Assembly (NCBI GenBank): GCA_963976435.1
Contig: CAXBKQ010000010.1
Span: 62,001 to 126,000, forward strand
Length of the DNA stretch: 64,000 bases
Direction: 5' to 3'
Source of the DNA: CAKZNE01 sp963976435
GTDB lineage: Bacteria; Bacteroidota; Bacteroidia; Flavobacteriales; Schleiferiaceae
Part shown: positions 51,091 through 59,518 of the stretch, in pieces
Position numbering within the stretch: position 1 is the first letter of the stretch
Layout of the letters: every line of letters starts with the position of its first letter
Made by a program: the position numbers and the translations under genes
The notes under the pieces: generated by a model
Seen by the model: only the letters and a program-made list of their open reading frames with translations
Told to the model about the DNA's origin: nothing
Database searches by the model: none

Positions 51091-53835
51091 TTAGAGGTCT
51101 AGTTTCACACCAAGGTTGATACGTGCATTGTAATACTCCACTTGCATAGTGCGATCAGGAACACCTTGATAGAAGCGTAAAGGGGTGTTGGTTAAATTGA
51201 TTCCTTCCACAAAAATGCGTAAATAAGGCTTTATGGCATAGGAAGCATTAAAATCCACAAATAACTGCTGGTCGTAATAACGATCTTCAAAAGCTTCACC
51301 ACCATATTCGTCGATATAGTCGCTAGCATAATTTAAAGAACCGCGAACCAAGAATTTCTTGCTCTCATAGCTTAAAGAGAAGTTGAACATATTGCCGGCT
51401 GTACCTTCCAGGCTTAATCCATCTGCTCTTCCTTCAACACCACTAACCTCGCTTTGGGTAAAAGTGTAATTGATATAAAGGTTCATGTTTTTCCAAAAAT
51501 CTCCTGGAATGAAATCGAAATTTCTTTGGTAAGCAATTTCAGCTCCTAATACTTGAGCATTTCCTCCGTTTTTAGGTTGGGTAATATCGTATTCTTCACC
51601 ATTTACAAGGCTATCACGTTGAGAACTATAAATGAAATTGTCGATAGATTTATAGAAAACACCAGCGCCAATTAATCCAATACTCTTAAAGTAGTATTCG
51701 TAGTTAAGGTCGAGGTTTGTGGCGATTGCTGCTTCCAACTTGGAATTTCCTAAATTAATTTCTTCATCATCAGTTATGATTTCTTGGAATGGTACCAAAT
51801 CATAATAGTTTGGACGTGCTAAAGTTTGATTTACAGAGAAACGGAAAACGGAATTGTCGTTTTGAGCGTAGCGAAGGTGTAAGCCAGGAAGAATATTAGT
51901 GTAGTTTTGATTGGCGCTTACAGCTTCTACAGCGTCAGTGCTGTCTATATAACGATTACCTGTATAATCAATGGCGGTGTTTTCAAGACGAAGACCGGCA
52001 ATGGCACTTAATTTTGGTCCGAAACTTTGTGTAATCATCACATATCCTGCAGAGATGTTTTCATTTGCAGTATAATTTCCTGAAGCAAATTCATCAGGCT
52101 TAGACTCTTCATCAAACTGACTAGCATCCTTTAGGTTTAGATTTCCTAAGTATTCAGGATCTGCAAAACTTCCTGCTGAATATTGATCCCCAGCTAGAAA
52201 GCCATCATCGGTCATATTTATAGTAGTGATATTTGAAGGATCTATTCCATTGATGGGATCGTATTCAAAAAAGTTGTTGTCGCGTTCTTTTGTTTTACCA
52301 CGGTAACGACCACCAAATTTGAGGGTAGATTTGTATTTTCCTTCTGAAATTACTGGTAGTTCGAAATCTAAGCGGTAGTTATTATCACGTTCAAAGGTGT
52401 ATTGGTATTCTTCCGTTAGCTCATCAAATTCAAAATTATTGATATTGAACTGGTTTACAGAAGAAGGGGTAGCGATAGGGAAGCGTGAATCGCTATTCAA
52501 CTGAACAGGATAAACATCATCTGATTTAAATATGATATAACGCTCATTTGGCCTTTCTTCACTTGCTTGGGCAAGGTTGGCAGACCAATCTACTTTCAAC
52601 TTATTAAACCAAAGGTGCTGTCCTTGTAATTGGTAATTCCACATTCTTTGATCTTCCAAACGACGATTTTTATTTCGGTCACTATTAAGGCCACCTTTGG
52701 TTTCTCTTTCCGCTTCGCCTACAAAACTCCCCAAACCTTGGTCGAATTCTATATCTGTAACTCTGTAACGGAATCGGCTTTCCCAATCGTCTCTCCAGTT
52801 GTAAATGGACTTAAGGAAAATAGTATTATTCTGGTCGATTTTATAATCGAGGTTGGCAGATACAGAGCGACGTACACGACGAACCAAGTAGCTTCTAAGT
52901 TGGTAGTCTTCTACAAAAATTCGTCCAGCATCATCTTCTACCCATTCGGCTTCAACATTATCAGATCCAAAATCATGATCATTATAGGATCCAGATACCA
53001 CTACACCTAATTTATTGTCCATAAAACGGTTTCCATAAACTAGAGCTCCAGTCCAGATAGGTTCATTAGATAATAAGTTTAGTCCAGAAGCAGCTGTTAC
53101 TGAAATACGTTGTTTTCCAGGAGCAGAACGAGTAACTAGGTTTACGGCACCTCCTATAGCATCGGCATCCATATCTGGGGTAACAGATTTATTAACCTCT
53201 ATAGTTTGAATCATATCCGCAGGAATAAGATCCATTTGAATACGACGGTTATCACCTTCGGCAGATGGCACACGTTCGCCGTTTACCATTACGGAATTCA
53301 ATTGAGGAGCCATACCGCGGATAATAATATCACGAGCTTCTCCTTGGTCATTTTGCATGGTAACTCCAGGAATACGACGCATGGCTTCACCGATATTGGC
53401 ATCTGGGAAACGTCCTACTTGGTCGGAAGAAACCACATTGGTAATGTTGGTATTGTTTTTTTGAACGCTAATAGCTTTAGCCTGTCCTCTTTTAAAACTT
53501 CCTACTACGGTAACAACTCCAAGTTCGTTGGATGCCGGTACAAGGGTTATGCTCAACTGTTCAGTATTTCCCTCGCTCAGATTTACTGAAATAATTTGGC
53601 TAGCATAACCAATAAAAGACACTTTAATTTCTTTAGTAGAAACCGGAACAGTTACTAGAGTAAAGTTTCCACTAAGATCAGTGTTGGTGCCTATGTTTGA
53701 GCCTTCAATAGTGATGGATGCCCCTGGCATGGGCAGGTTGTTCTCATCGTAGATGGAGCCTTTAATGGCTGCCGTTTGCCCTAATAGGGCAGAAGAAAGT
53801 AACATTCCTATAAATAGGAGTACAAATCGATTCAT
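51091..53835 (-). CDS. TonB-dependent receptor with carboxypeptidase-like N-terminal domain
   Basis: 914 aa outer-membrane receptor. Signal peptide to about residue 19, then a CarboxypepD_reg-like domain (about 22-105: IKGSIYDENNLPMPGASITIEG), a plug (about 130-240, with VGRFPDANIGEAMRRIPGVTM and IIIRGMAPQLNSVMVNGERVP) and a 22-strand barrel that ends with GVKLDL. The VGRFPDxNIGEAMRRIPG type is that of the TIGR01782-like family. It is coupled to the phytase gene and probably binds inositol phosphate or a phytate product. A -7-like TTGGTTTG lies upstream but is imperfect. Confidence 0.92.
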   Translation of the reverse strand: MNRFVLLFIGMLLSSALLGQTAAIKGSIYDENNLPMPGASITIEGSNIGTNTDLSGNFTLVTVPVSTKEIKVSFIGYASQIISVNLSEGNTEQLSITLVPASNELGVVTVVGSFKRGQAKAISVQKNNTNITNVVSSDQVGRFPDANIGEAMRRIPGVTMQNDQGEARDIIIRGMAPQLNSVMVNGERVPSAEGDNRRIQMDLIPADMIQTIEVNKSVTPDMDADAIGGAVNLVTRSAPGKQRISVTAASGLNLLSNEPIWTGALVYGNRFMDNKLGVVVSGSYNDHDFGSDNVEAEWVEDDAGRIFVEDYQLRSYLVRRVRRSVSANLDYKIDQNNTIFLKSIYNWRDDWESRFRYRVTDIEFDQGLGSFVGEAERETKGGLNSDRNKNRRLEDQRMWNYQLQGQHLWFNKLKVDWSANLAQASEERPNERYIIFKSDDVYPVQLNSDSRFPIATPSSVNQFNINNFEFDELTEEYQYTFERDNNYRLDFELPVISEGKYKSTLKFGGRYRGKTKERDNNFFEYDPINGIDPSNITTINMTDDGFLAGDQYSAGSFADPEYLGNLNLKDASQFDEESKPDEFASGNYTANENISAGYVMITQSFGPKLSAIAGLRLENTAIDYTGNRYIDSTDAVEAVSANQNYTNILPGLHLRYAQNDNSVFRFSVNQTLARPNYYDLVPFQEIITDDEEINLGNSKLEAAIATNLDLNYEYYFKSIGLIGAGVFYKSIDNFIYSSQRDSLVNGEEYDITQPKNGGNAQVLGAEIAYQRNFDFIPGDFWKNMNLYINYTFTQSEVSGVEGRADGLSLEGTAGNMFNFSLSYESKKFLVRGSLNYASDYIDEYGGEAFEDRYYDQQLFVDFNASYAIKPYLRIFVEGINLTNTPLRFYQGVPDRTMQVEYYNARINLGVKLDL

Positions 53836-54294
53836 TGCTTGGTTGTTTTTTGATTAAACGACTACAAACCAAGGAAGAAGGAATTAATACAAAGCTTGGA
53901 TAAGATTAAACTCTGGTTAAAAAAAACGACTTTAGGTTATGCCTTTATTAAATGGAGAAAACTCATGGAGTCGGGATCTCAAGAAAAATTTTGTAAATAA
54001 TTGATAAACAGAATAAACATTAATTTAACCTCAAGACCTTTTTTGAGGAAGGGAAGGTGAAGTAACTTAGGTGTTGGGAATATTGGTTTTTTGAATGGAA
54101 ATTCTAATCCAAATACTTATCGCATTCAATTTAACATTTAAGGGTTTGGCCATAACAATTCCACTGTGCTTTATTATTTTCTTAAATAAATTTTATTTCA
54201 AATTGTGATAAGAATATAGTTTATGGACAGATATGGTGTAAAATCCATCCAAAACTTAAATCCAAATAAAATTCACCAATACTAAATTATCGAA
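53836..54294. other. Intergenic region upstream of the phytate-uptake operon
   Basis: 459 nt of AT-rich sequence between the pirin gene end and the TonB receptor start. No open frame of note and no clear structured RNA. It should contain the promoter of the receptor; the best -7 candidate (TTGGTTTG, minus strand, about 30-40 nt before the ATG) differs from consensus by one base. Confidence 0.4.
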
Positions 54295-55173
54295 TCACCT
54301 TCTTTCTGGAAAGGCTATATAACTCTCATCACCTGGCACCTTTGGGAATTTTTTGTCTATCCAATTTTGTTTAGCTTTTAATAAGCCTTCTTTGCTATAG
54401 CTAACGAAATTCCACATGAGCAGAGGTTCATATTCCAATTTCTCTCCACCAAAAATGAGAATTTGTGTTTTGGCTTCCAGTTTTATTTCACATTCATCCT
54501 CCGTTTTGCTAATTAGCATTTGGCCAGCTTCTACTTTTTCATTTTCACTTTTTATTGCTCCTTTCACAATCACAAAAGCAACTTCGCCTTTAATTTTACC
54601 CGCTAAATTTAGAACAGATTCTTCCTCCGCTTTTATATCTACCATAAATAGGGGAGAGTATCCTTGTAATTCGGCGGACTTTCCAAATGCTTTTCCAGCT
54701 AGTAATTTTAGTTCCAGATTATCTTGTTTCCACGATTCAATTTGTGAGGCTGGATAATAATCAAATCTAGGGTCCATATTTTCCAAATGCCTTGGAAGGG
54801 CCACCCAAATTTGGTAGCCATGCATTACAAAGCTCTGCTTCTTACGTAAATAATCCGGTGTCCTTTCCGTATGGCTAATGGCTTTGCCGGCAGTCATAAA
54901 TGCCACATCTCCAGCTTTTATCAGCTGAACAGAACCCAAACTATCGCGATGTTCTATCTCTCCTTCCAGCAAATAGCTTAGGGTACTTAGTCCGGTATGG
55001 GGATGTTGATCTACATCCATAAAATGCCCATTACCCAAAGTGTTTGGCCCCATATGATCAATAAAAGTGAAGTGGCCTACCTGTCTTTTTTTGCGAAAGG
55101 GTAGGAGTCTGCCCACCATAAAATTCCCAATCTCGGTTTGCCTTTCATCAACTAGTAATTTATTATTAGCCAT
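54295..55173 (-). CDS. Pirin family protein
   Basis: 292 aa, bicupin of normal pirin length. N-terminal cupin metal ligands are His57, His59, His101 and Glu103 (HPHTGLSTLSYLLEGEIEHRDSLG and ISHTERTP). The C-terminal cupin (ILIFGGEKLEYEPLLMWNFV) has lost ligands, as usual. Pirins bind iron and some act as quercetin dioxygenases or redox sensors. Its location next to katG and oxyR fits a link to oxidative stress, but it has its own 117-nt spacer and no shared promoter with them. Confidence 0.9.
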   Translation of the reverse strand: MANNKLLVDERQTEIGNFMVGRLLPFRKKRQVGHFTFIDHMGPNTLGNGHFMDVDQHPHTGLSTLSYLLEGEIEHRDSLGSVQLIKAGDVAFMTAGKAISHTERTPDYLRKKQSFVMHGYQIWVALPRHLENMDPRFDYYPASQIESWKQDNLELKLLAGKAFGKSAELQGYSPLFMVDIKAEEESVLNLAGKIKGEVAFVIVKGAIKSENEKVEAGQMLISKTEDECEIKLEAKTQILIFGGEKLEYEPLLMWNFVSYSKEGLLKAKQNWIDKKFPKVPGDESYIAFPERR

Positions 55174-55216
55174 AGTTTGGAAGTTTTTCTTTTAAAGGTA
55201 TAATCTAGCTACACAA

Positions 55217-55271
55217 CAAAAAAATCCATTGAAGAAAAACTGTGATTTTAATTGTTCTTCCCCAATGGATT
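55217..55271 (-). terminator. Rho-independent terminator of katG
   Basis: Arms AATCCATTGAAGAA (55223-55236) and TTCTTCCCCAATGGATT (55255-55271) form a 14-bp stem with a three-base bulge; on the minus strand the stem ends in TTTTTTT. It begins 20 nt after the katG stop codon. Confidence 0.75.
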
Positions 55272-55290
55272 ATGGATTTTCTATAAAATT

Positions 55291-57480
55291 TTATTTCAAA
55301 TCAAAGCGATCGGCATTCATTACTTTATTCCAAGCGCTAATAAAATCATGAATGAATTTATTCTCAGAGTCTTGTTCGGCATAAACCTCAGAAATAGCTC
55401 TCAACTCAGAATTGGAAGCAAATATTAAATCTGCTCTGGAGGCCGTCCATTTTAACTCGCCAGTTTTCCGATTTCTACCTTCAAAATAATTGCTATCCTC
55501 ATCAATTGCTTTCCAACTATAGTTCATATCCAAAAGATTTACAAAAAAGTCATTGGAAAGCTTAGCGGGATTTTCGGTAAATACGCCCATTTGGCTTTTA
55601 TTATAATTTGCATTTAATACCCGCATACCTCCAATTAACACTGTCATTTCAGCAGCTGTTAATCCTAATAACTGGGCCTTGTCTAGCATTAGTTCTTCGG
55701 CGCTAGCGTGGTTTCTAGGATGAAGGTAATTTCTAAATCCATCGGCTATGGGTTGTAAAGCTTGGAAGGAATCTATATCAGTCTGTTCCTGTGTAGCATC
55801 GGTTCTACCTACACTAAAAGCTAGGCTTAGTTTATGGTCAAGGGATTTTTCTATGGCAGCATTTCCTCCTAAAACAATTAGGTCGGCCATGGAAATTTGT
55901 TTTTCCTTATTTGTAGTATTAAATTGATTTTGTATTCCTTCCAATATTTGTAAAATCTTTTCCAATTCTTCTGGGTGATTCACCTTCCAAGATTTTTGAG
56001 GCTCTAAACGAATTCTTCCACCATTTGCACCACCTCTTTTGTCAGAACCTCTGAATGTAGATGCTGAAGACCAGGCTGTGTAGACTAGTTGGGAGATGGA
56101 TAAATCTGAGTTCAGAATTTGTTTTTTCAATTCATCAATATCCTTATCGTCTACAGGTGAATAATTTGCTACTGGAATAGGATCTTGCCATATTAATTCT
56201 TCTTGTGGTACTTCTGCACCTTTATAAAGACTAATGGGTCCCATATCTCTGTGAGTAAGTTTAAACCAGGCTTTGGCAAATGCCTCTTCAAATTCCTTTG
56301 GATTATTTTTAAATCTTTGGGATATTTTCAAATAATCGGGATCCATTTTCAAGGCCATATCCGCTGTTGTCATCATTAACTTTTGGGATTTTTCAGAATT
56401 ATGTGCTTGGGGAGCCATTGATGGATTTGAAGAGTCTTTTGGATGCCATTGATGTGCTCCTGCTGGACTTTTACCGAGCTCCCATTCATAATCCAACAAT
56501 ACCCTAAAATAATCATGATCCCATTTCACTGGGTTAGGGGTCCAGGCACCTTCAATACCACTGGTAATAGTATCATCACCTCTCCCGCTTCCAAAGCTGT
56601 TTTTCCATCCTAATCCCATTTCTTCTATTGGTGCAGCTTCTGGCTCTCTTCCTACATATTCATCGGGGTTTGCTGCTCCATGGGCTTTTCCAAAAGTGTG
56701 TCCTCCTGCTACTAAGGCTACAGTTTCTTCATCGTTCATGGCCATTCTAGCAAAAGTTTCGCGAATGTCGATCGCCGATTTTTTGGGGTCTGGGTTTCCA
56801 TTTGGTCCTTCTGGATTTACATAAATCAATCCCATTTGTACAGCTCCTAGAGGGTTTTCTAAATCTCTTTCGCCAGAATATCTTTTATCACCAAGCCATT
56901 CTGTTTCAGATCCCCAATAAATATCTTGTTCTGGCTCCCAAACATCTGTTCTTCCACCAGCAAAACCAAAGGTTTCAAATCCCATGGATTCTAAAGCTAC
57001 ATTTCCGGCGAGAATCATTAAATCTGCCCAGGATATTTTTTTCCCATACTTCTGTTTTATAGGCCATAAAAGAAACCGGGCTTTATCTAAATTCCCATTG
57101 TCTGGCCAACTATTTAATGGTGCAAAACGCTGAGAGCCAGATCGTGCTCCTCCACGGCCATCAGAAATTCTATAAGTTCCTGCGCTATGCCATGCCATTC
57201 TAATAAATAGTGGTCCATAATGACCATAATCTGCTGGCCACCAATCTTGGGATTCAGTCATTAATTTCTCCAAATCCTTTTTAATTGTTGGCAAATCGAG
57301 ACTTTCAAATTCTTCAGCATAATTAAAATCTTCGCTAAGAGGATTAGAAAGATTGGAATGTTGTCTGAGTATATTTAGTTTGAGTTTGTTTGGCCACCAT
57401 TCTTGATTGCTTGTTCCGCCACCAGCACTTTGTTTGGTGCTTCCGTGCATAAATGGGCATTTACCGCTATTTTTTTCCAT
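55291..57480 (-). CDS. katG: Catalase-peroxidase KatG
   Basis: 729 aa, normal length. Removes hydrogen peroxide in the cytoplasm using haem. Distal site R94, W97, H98 (RMAWHSAG), proximal H261 in GGHTFGKAHG, and the Trp-Tyr-Met crosslink residues W97, Y220 (GLIYVNPEG) and M246 (RMAMND), which match the M. tuberculosis numbering pattern (Met to His spacing 15). The C-terminal copy of the domain is complete. ATG at 57480 (MEKNSGKCPFMHG) is chosen because a TAnnTTTG box covers the ATG at 57525. Divergent from oxyR. Confidence 0.95.
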   Translation of the reverse strand: MEKNSGKCPFMHGSTKQSAGGGTSNQEWWPNKLKLNILRQHSNLSNPLSEDFNYAEEFESLDLPTIKKDLEKLMTESQDWWPADYGHYGPLFIRMAWHSAGTYRISDGRGGARSGSQRFAPLNSWPDNGNLDKARFLLWPIKQKYGKKISWADLMILAGNVALESMGFETFGFAGGRTDVWEPEQDIYWGSETEWLGDKRYSGERDLENPLGAVQMGLIYVNPEGPNGNPDPKKSAIDIRETFARMAMNDEETVALVAGGHTFGKAHGAANPDEYVGREPEAAPIEEMGLGWKNSFGSGRGDDTITSGIEGAWTPNPVKWDHDYFRVLLDYEWELGKSPAGAHQWHPKDSSNPSMAPQAHNSEKSQKLMMTTADMALKMDPDYLKISQRFKNNPKEFEEAFAKAWFKLTHRDMGPISLYKGAEVPQEELIWQDPIPVANYSPVDDKDIDELKKQILNSDLSISQLVYTAWSSASTFRGSDKRGGANGGRIRLEPQKSWKVNHPEELEKILQILEGIQNQFNTTNKEKQISMADLIVLGGNAAIEKSLDHKLSLAFSVGRTDATQEQTDIDSFQALQPIADGFRNYLHPRNHASAEELMLDKAQLLGLTAAEMTVLIGGMRVLNANYNKSQMGVFTENPAKLSNDFFVNLLDMNYSWKAIDEDSNYFEGRNRKTGELKWTASRADLIFASNSELRAISEVYAEQDSENKFIHDFISAWNKVMNADRFDLK

Positions 57481-57522
57481 GATTTTTCTATTTAAATTTT
57501 GGGATTGACTTTTTTTGTCCTT

Positions 57523-57530
57523 CAAATATA
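57523..57530 (-). promoter_or_regulatory. katG -7 box
   Basis: Reads TATATTTG on the minus strand, exact TAnnTTTG, 43 nt before the katG ATG. It supports the start at 57480. Confidence 0.65.
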
Positions 57531-57556
57531 TCTTCTTTATTGTGATTAATAAAATT

Positions 57557-57571
57557 GATATTATTGCTATC
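57557..57571. promoter_or_regulatory. Candidate OxyR site between katG and oxyR
   Basis: GATA, a 7-nt spacer, then TATC form an inverted repeat close to the ATAG-N7-CTAT half-palindrome of OxyR sites. It lies upstream of the katG promoter and 22 nt before the oxyR start codon, the position expected for autoregulation and katG activation. Only one such pair is seen; full OxyR sites have two. Confidence 0.4.
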
Positions 57572-57592
57572 TGTATTTATAAAATCAATAAG

Positions 57593-58519
57593 ATGACTAT
57601 TCAGCAATTGAAATACATTATTGCTTTAGACAATTACAAGAATTTTTCCCTAGCTGCGGAGAAGTGTTTTGTGAATCAATCTACCATTACCATACAAGTG
57701 AAAAAGCTGGAGGAAGAAATGGGTTTACAATTATTTGATAGATCAAAAAGTCCTTTTGAGCTCACACTAAACGGGAGAAAGGTGATCAACAAGGCCAGGA
57801 TGATAATGCGGGAGGTAAATGAGCTAAAGGAAATGGTAAATGATGAAAAGGAAAGTTTAAGAGGCCGATTCAAAATTGGTATTATTCCCACTTTATCGCC
57901 CTATATAATTCCTGAGTTTAGTGGTGGCTTTGTAAAAAATCATCCTGATACTGTTTTGGCCATAAAAGAAATGGAGAGCAATGAAATAATGAGGGACCTA
58001 AAAAATGGTAAAATTGATATTGGAATTTTGGTAACACCTCTGAATGATAAGGATTTGCGCGAGATTAAAATGTATAATGAGCCCTTTGTTTTTTTTGGCG
58101 GTCCAAAGCAGCCCTTTGATAAAAACGAAAAAATTTCATCACCCTCATTAGCCAAGCTTCAAAATTTATGGCTATTGAAGGAGGGTCATTGTTTAAAAAA
58201 CCAGGTATTAAATATTTGTGAAAAAGGGGAGGAGCCAAAGTCTATTGAGTTTGAAAGTGGCTCTATTGAGACCTTAAAAAATATGGTGAAAAAGTATGGC
58301 GGATATACATTAATTCCCGAGATGTCTATTAATGAATTGGACTATGAAAATATCAATCATTTTAGAGATCCAAAACCTACCCGAGAGGTGAGTTTAGTGG
58401 TGCATAATAATTTTGCCAAGGAGAATTTATTGGATAAAATTAGAGCGGAAATATTAAATATCATTCCTGAGGATTTTTCCAAAAATGAGCGATTTATAAG
58501 GGTGAAGTGGCGAGGCTAA
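57593..58519 (+). CDS. oxyR: LysR-type peroxide sensor OxyR
   Basis: 308 aa. N-terminal LysR helix-turn-helix (MTIQQLKYIIALDNYKNFSLAAEKCFVNQSTITIQVKKLEE), then the effector domain from about 90. Both redox cysteines of OxyR are present: Cys200 (KEGHCLKNQV) and Cys209 (LNICEKGEE), with the same 9-residue spacing as E. coli Cys199/Cys208. ATG at 57593 is chosen because the helix-turn-helix starts there; an ATG at 57515 would add 26 residues without resemblance. Divergent from katG, its likely main target. Confidence 0.92.
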   Translation: MTIQQLKYIIALDNYKNFSLAAEKCFVNQSTITIQVKKLEEEMGLQLFDRSKSPFELTLNGRKVINKARMIMREVNELKEMVNDEKESLRGRFKIGIIPTLSPYIIPEFSGGFVKNHPDTVLAIKEMESNEIMRDLKNGKIDIGILVTPLNDKDLREIKMYNEPFVFFGGPKQPFDKNEKISSPSLAKLQNLWLLKEGHCLKNQVLNICEKGEEPKSIEFESGSIETLKNMVKKYGGYTLIPEMSINELDYENINHFRDPKPTREVSLVVHNNFAKENLLDKIRAEILNIIPEDFSKNERFIRVKWRG

Positions 58520-58569
58520 GGATATAAACAACCTTTTTTATTATTGTAATTTTGGAACTAGAAATTTTA

Positions 58570-58953
58570 TCACTTATCTGCCAAATAGGTGAACTTTCCT
58601 CTTTGATTTTGAATAAAGCCAGGGTTTTCTTCTGTTTCAAATTCAGCAAGCCAATAATAAATGAGGTTTTGCTCGTTGGGTGGTTGTAGATTTTGAAGGT
58701 CAAAGGCCCTTAAGTCGTCTATGTTCACAAACTTTTTTATTTCTTGTCCAAAACCATTCAAGACCCTAACCTGGATGGATTTTAAGGAACAATTAAAGGC
58801 CCAAACAAATTCAAAATTATCTTCGCCACCTACCAAGGAAGTAGTTTGAATAATACAATTGGTCTCAATCACTTCGTTTTTATCCTCCACCTCACATCCT
58901 ATCCAAAGGGGGATACTTCCAAATACTAGTAAAACGGTTATAAGTCTCTTCAT
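58570..58953 (-). CDS. Lipoprotein of unknown function
   Basis: 127 aa. The ATG at 58953 (MKRLITVLLVFGSIPLWIGC) provides a perfect lipobox; an ATG at 59064 would add 37 residues that do not look like a signal. The mature part has paired cysteines (TNCIIQTT, FNCSLKSI) and a final beta-rich domain. No family recognised. Confidence 0.57.
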   Translation of the reverse strand: MKRLITVLLVFGSIPLWIGCEVEDKNEVIETNCIIQTTSLVGGEDNFEFVWAFNCSLKSIQVRVLNGFGQEIKKFVNIDDLRAFDLQNLQPPNEQNLIYYWLAEFETEENPGFIQNQRGKFTYLADK

Positions 58954-59082
58954 TTTAAAACACAACAAGCTATTGGAACTAATCTGATAGGAAAGATTAA
59001 TTGCTAAAATTCTGTAGCTAATATAATTAGTAAAAATAGTTTTGAGCCTATTTCTTTTCAACAAGCCTTGAAAACCTTTGAA

Positions 59083-59397
59083 TTAGGCCTTAGAAACGAA
59101 ATTCATGGCTTGGGTGGCTAAGGATTCCCAATCGTCTTGAAATTCATTAGGAACCTGCAACCAATCTTTCATAGCCCTGTTTTTACCTGAAGGATCCCAG
59201 TTTTTTGAACTAGGGTATTTTTCTTTAATTTCTTTTATTTCCTCAGCACCTATTTTAAATACCATTTGCTCCTTGAAAAATGCAGCAAAGGCCTTTCCAT
59301 TTGTTTTAAGGCATGGTTTCCCAAACATTTGGCCTGTTTGGCATCCATGGTTCTGCTTCATTTGCTCTCCTATTTCCAGGTAAAGTTCTTTGGGCAT
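59083..59397 (-). CDS. TfoX/Sxy N-terminal-domain protein
   Basis: 104 aa, only the TfoX N-terminal domain: MFGKPCLKTNGKAFAAFFKEQMVFKIG is the family core, with KNWDPSGKNRAMKDWLQVP afterwards. In gammaproteobacteria Sxy drives competence, but stand-alone N-terminal-domain proteins in Bacteroidota have no known role. Convergence with no neighbour; 121 nt separate it from the DPP gene start. Confidence 0.82.
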   Translation of the reverse strand: MPKELYLEIGEQMKQNHGCQTGQMFGKPCLKTNGKAFAAFFKEQMVFKIGAEEIKEIKEKYPSSKNWDPSGKNRAMKDWLQVPNEFQDDWESLATQAMNFVSKA

Positions 59398-59518
59398 CTA
59401 GACTAATTATTGATCAATTCAAAGCTAATCATTTACAAAAATCTTATCCCATTTTAAAATAAAAATTCGCCGAAACCTAAGTATATTCACAAAAATTTTA
59501 AAATCAGATTTTAGTTTT

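Noticed and set aside
53206..53589. Long plus-strand frames inside the TonB receptor gene
   Set aside because: They are antisense shadows of a clear coding region with consistent domains.
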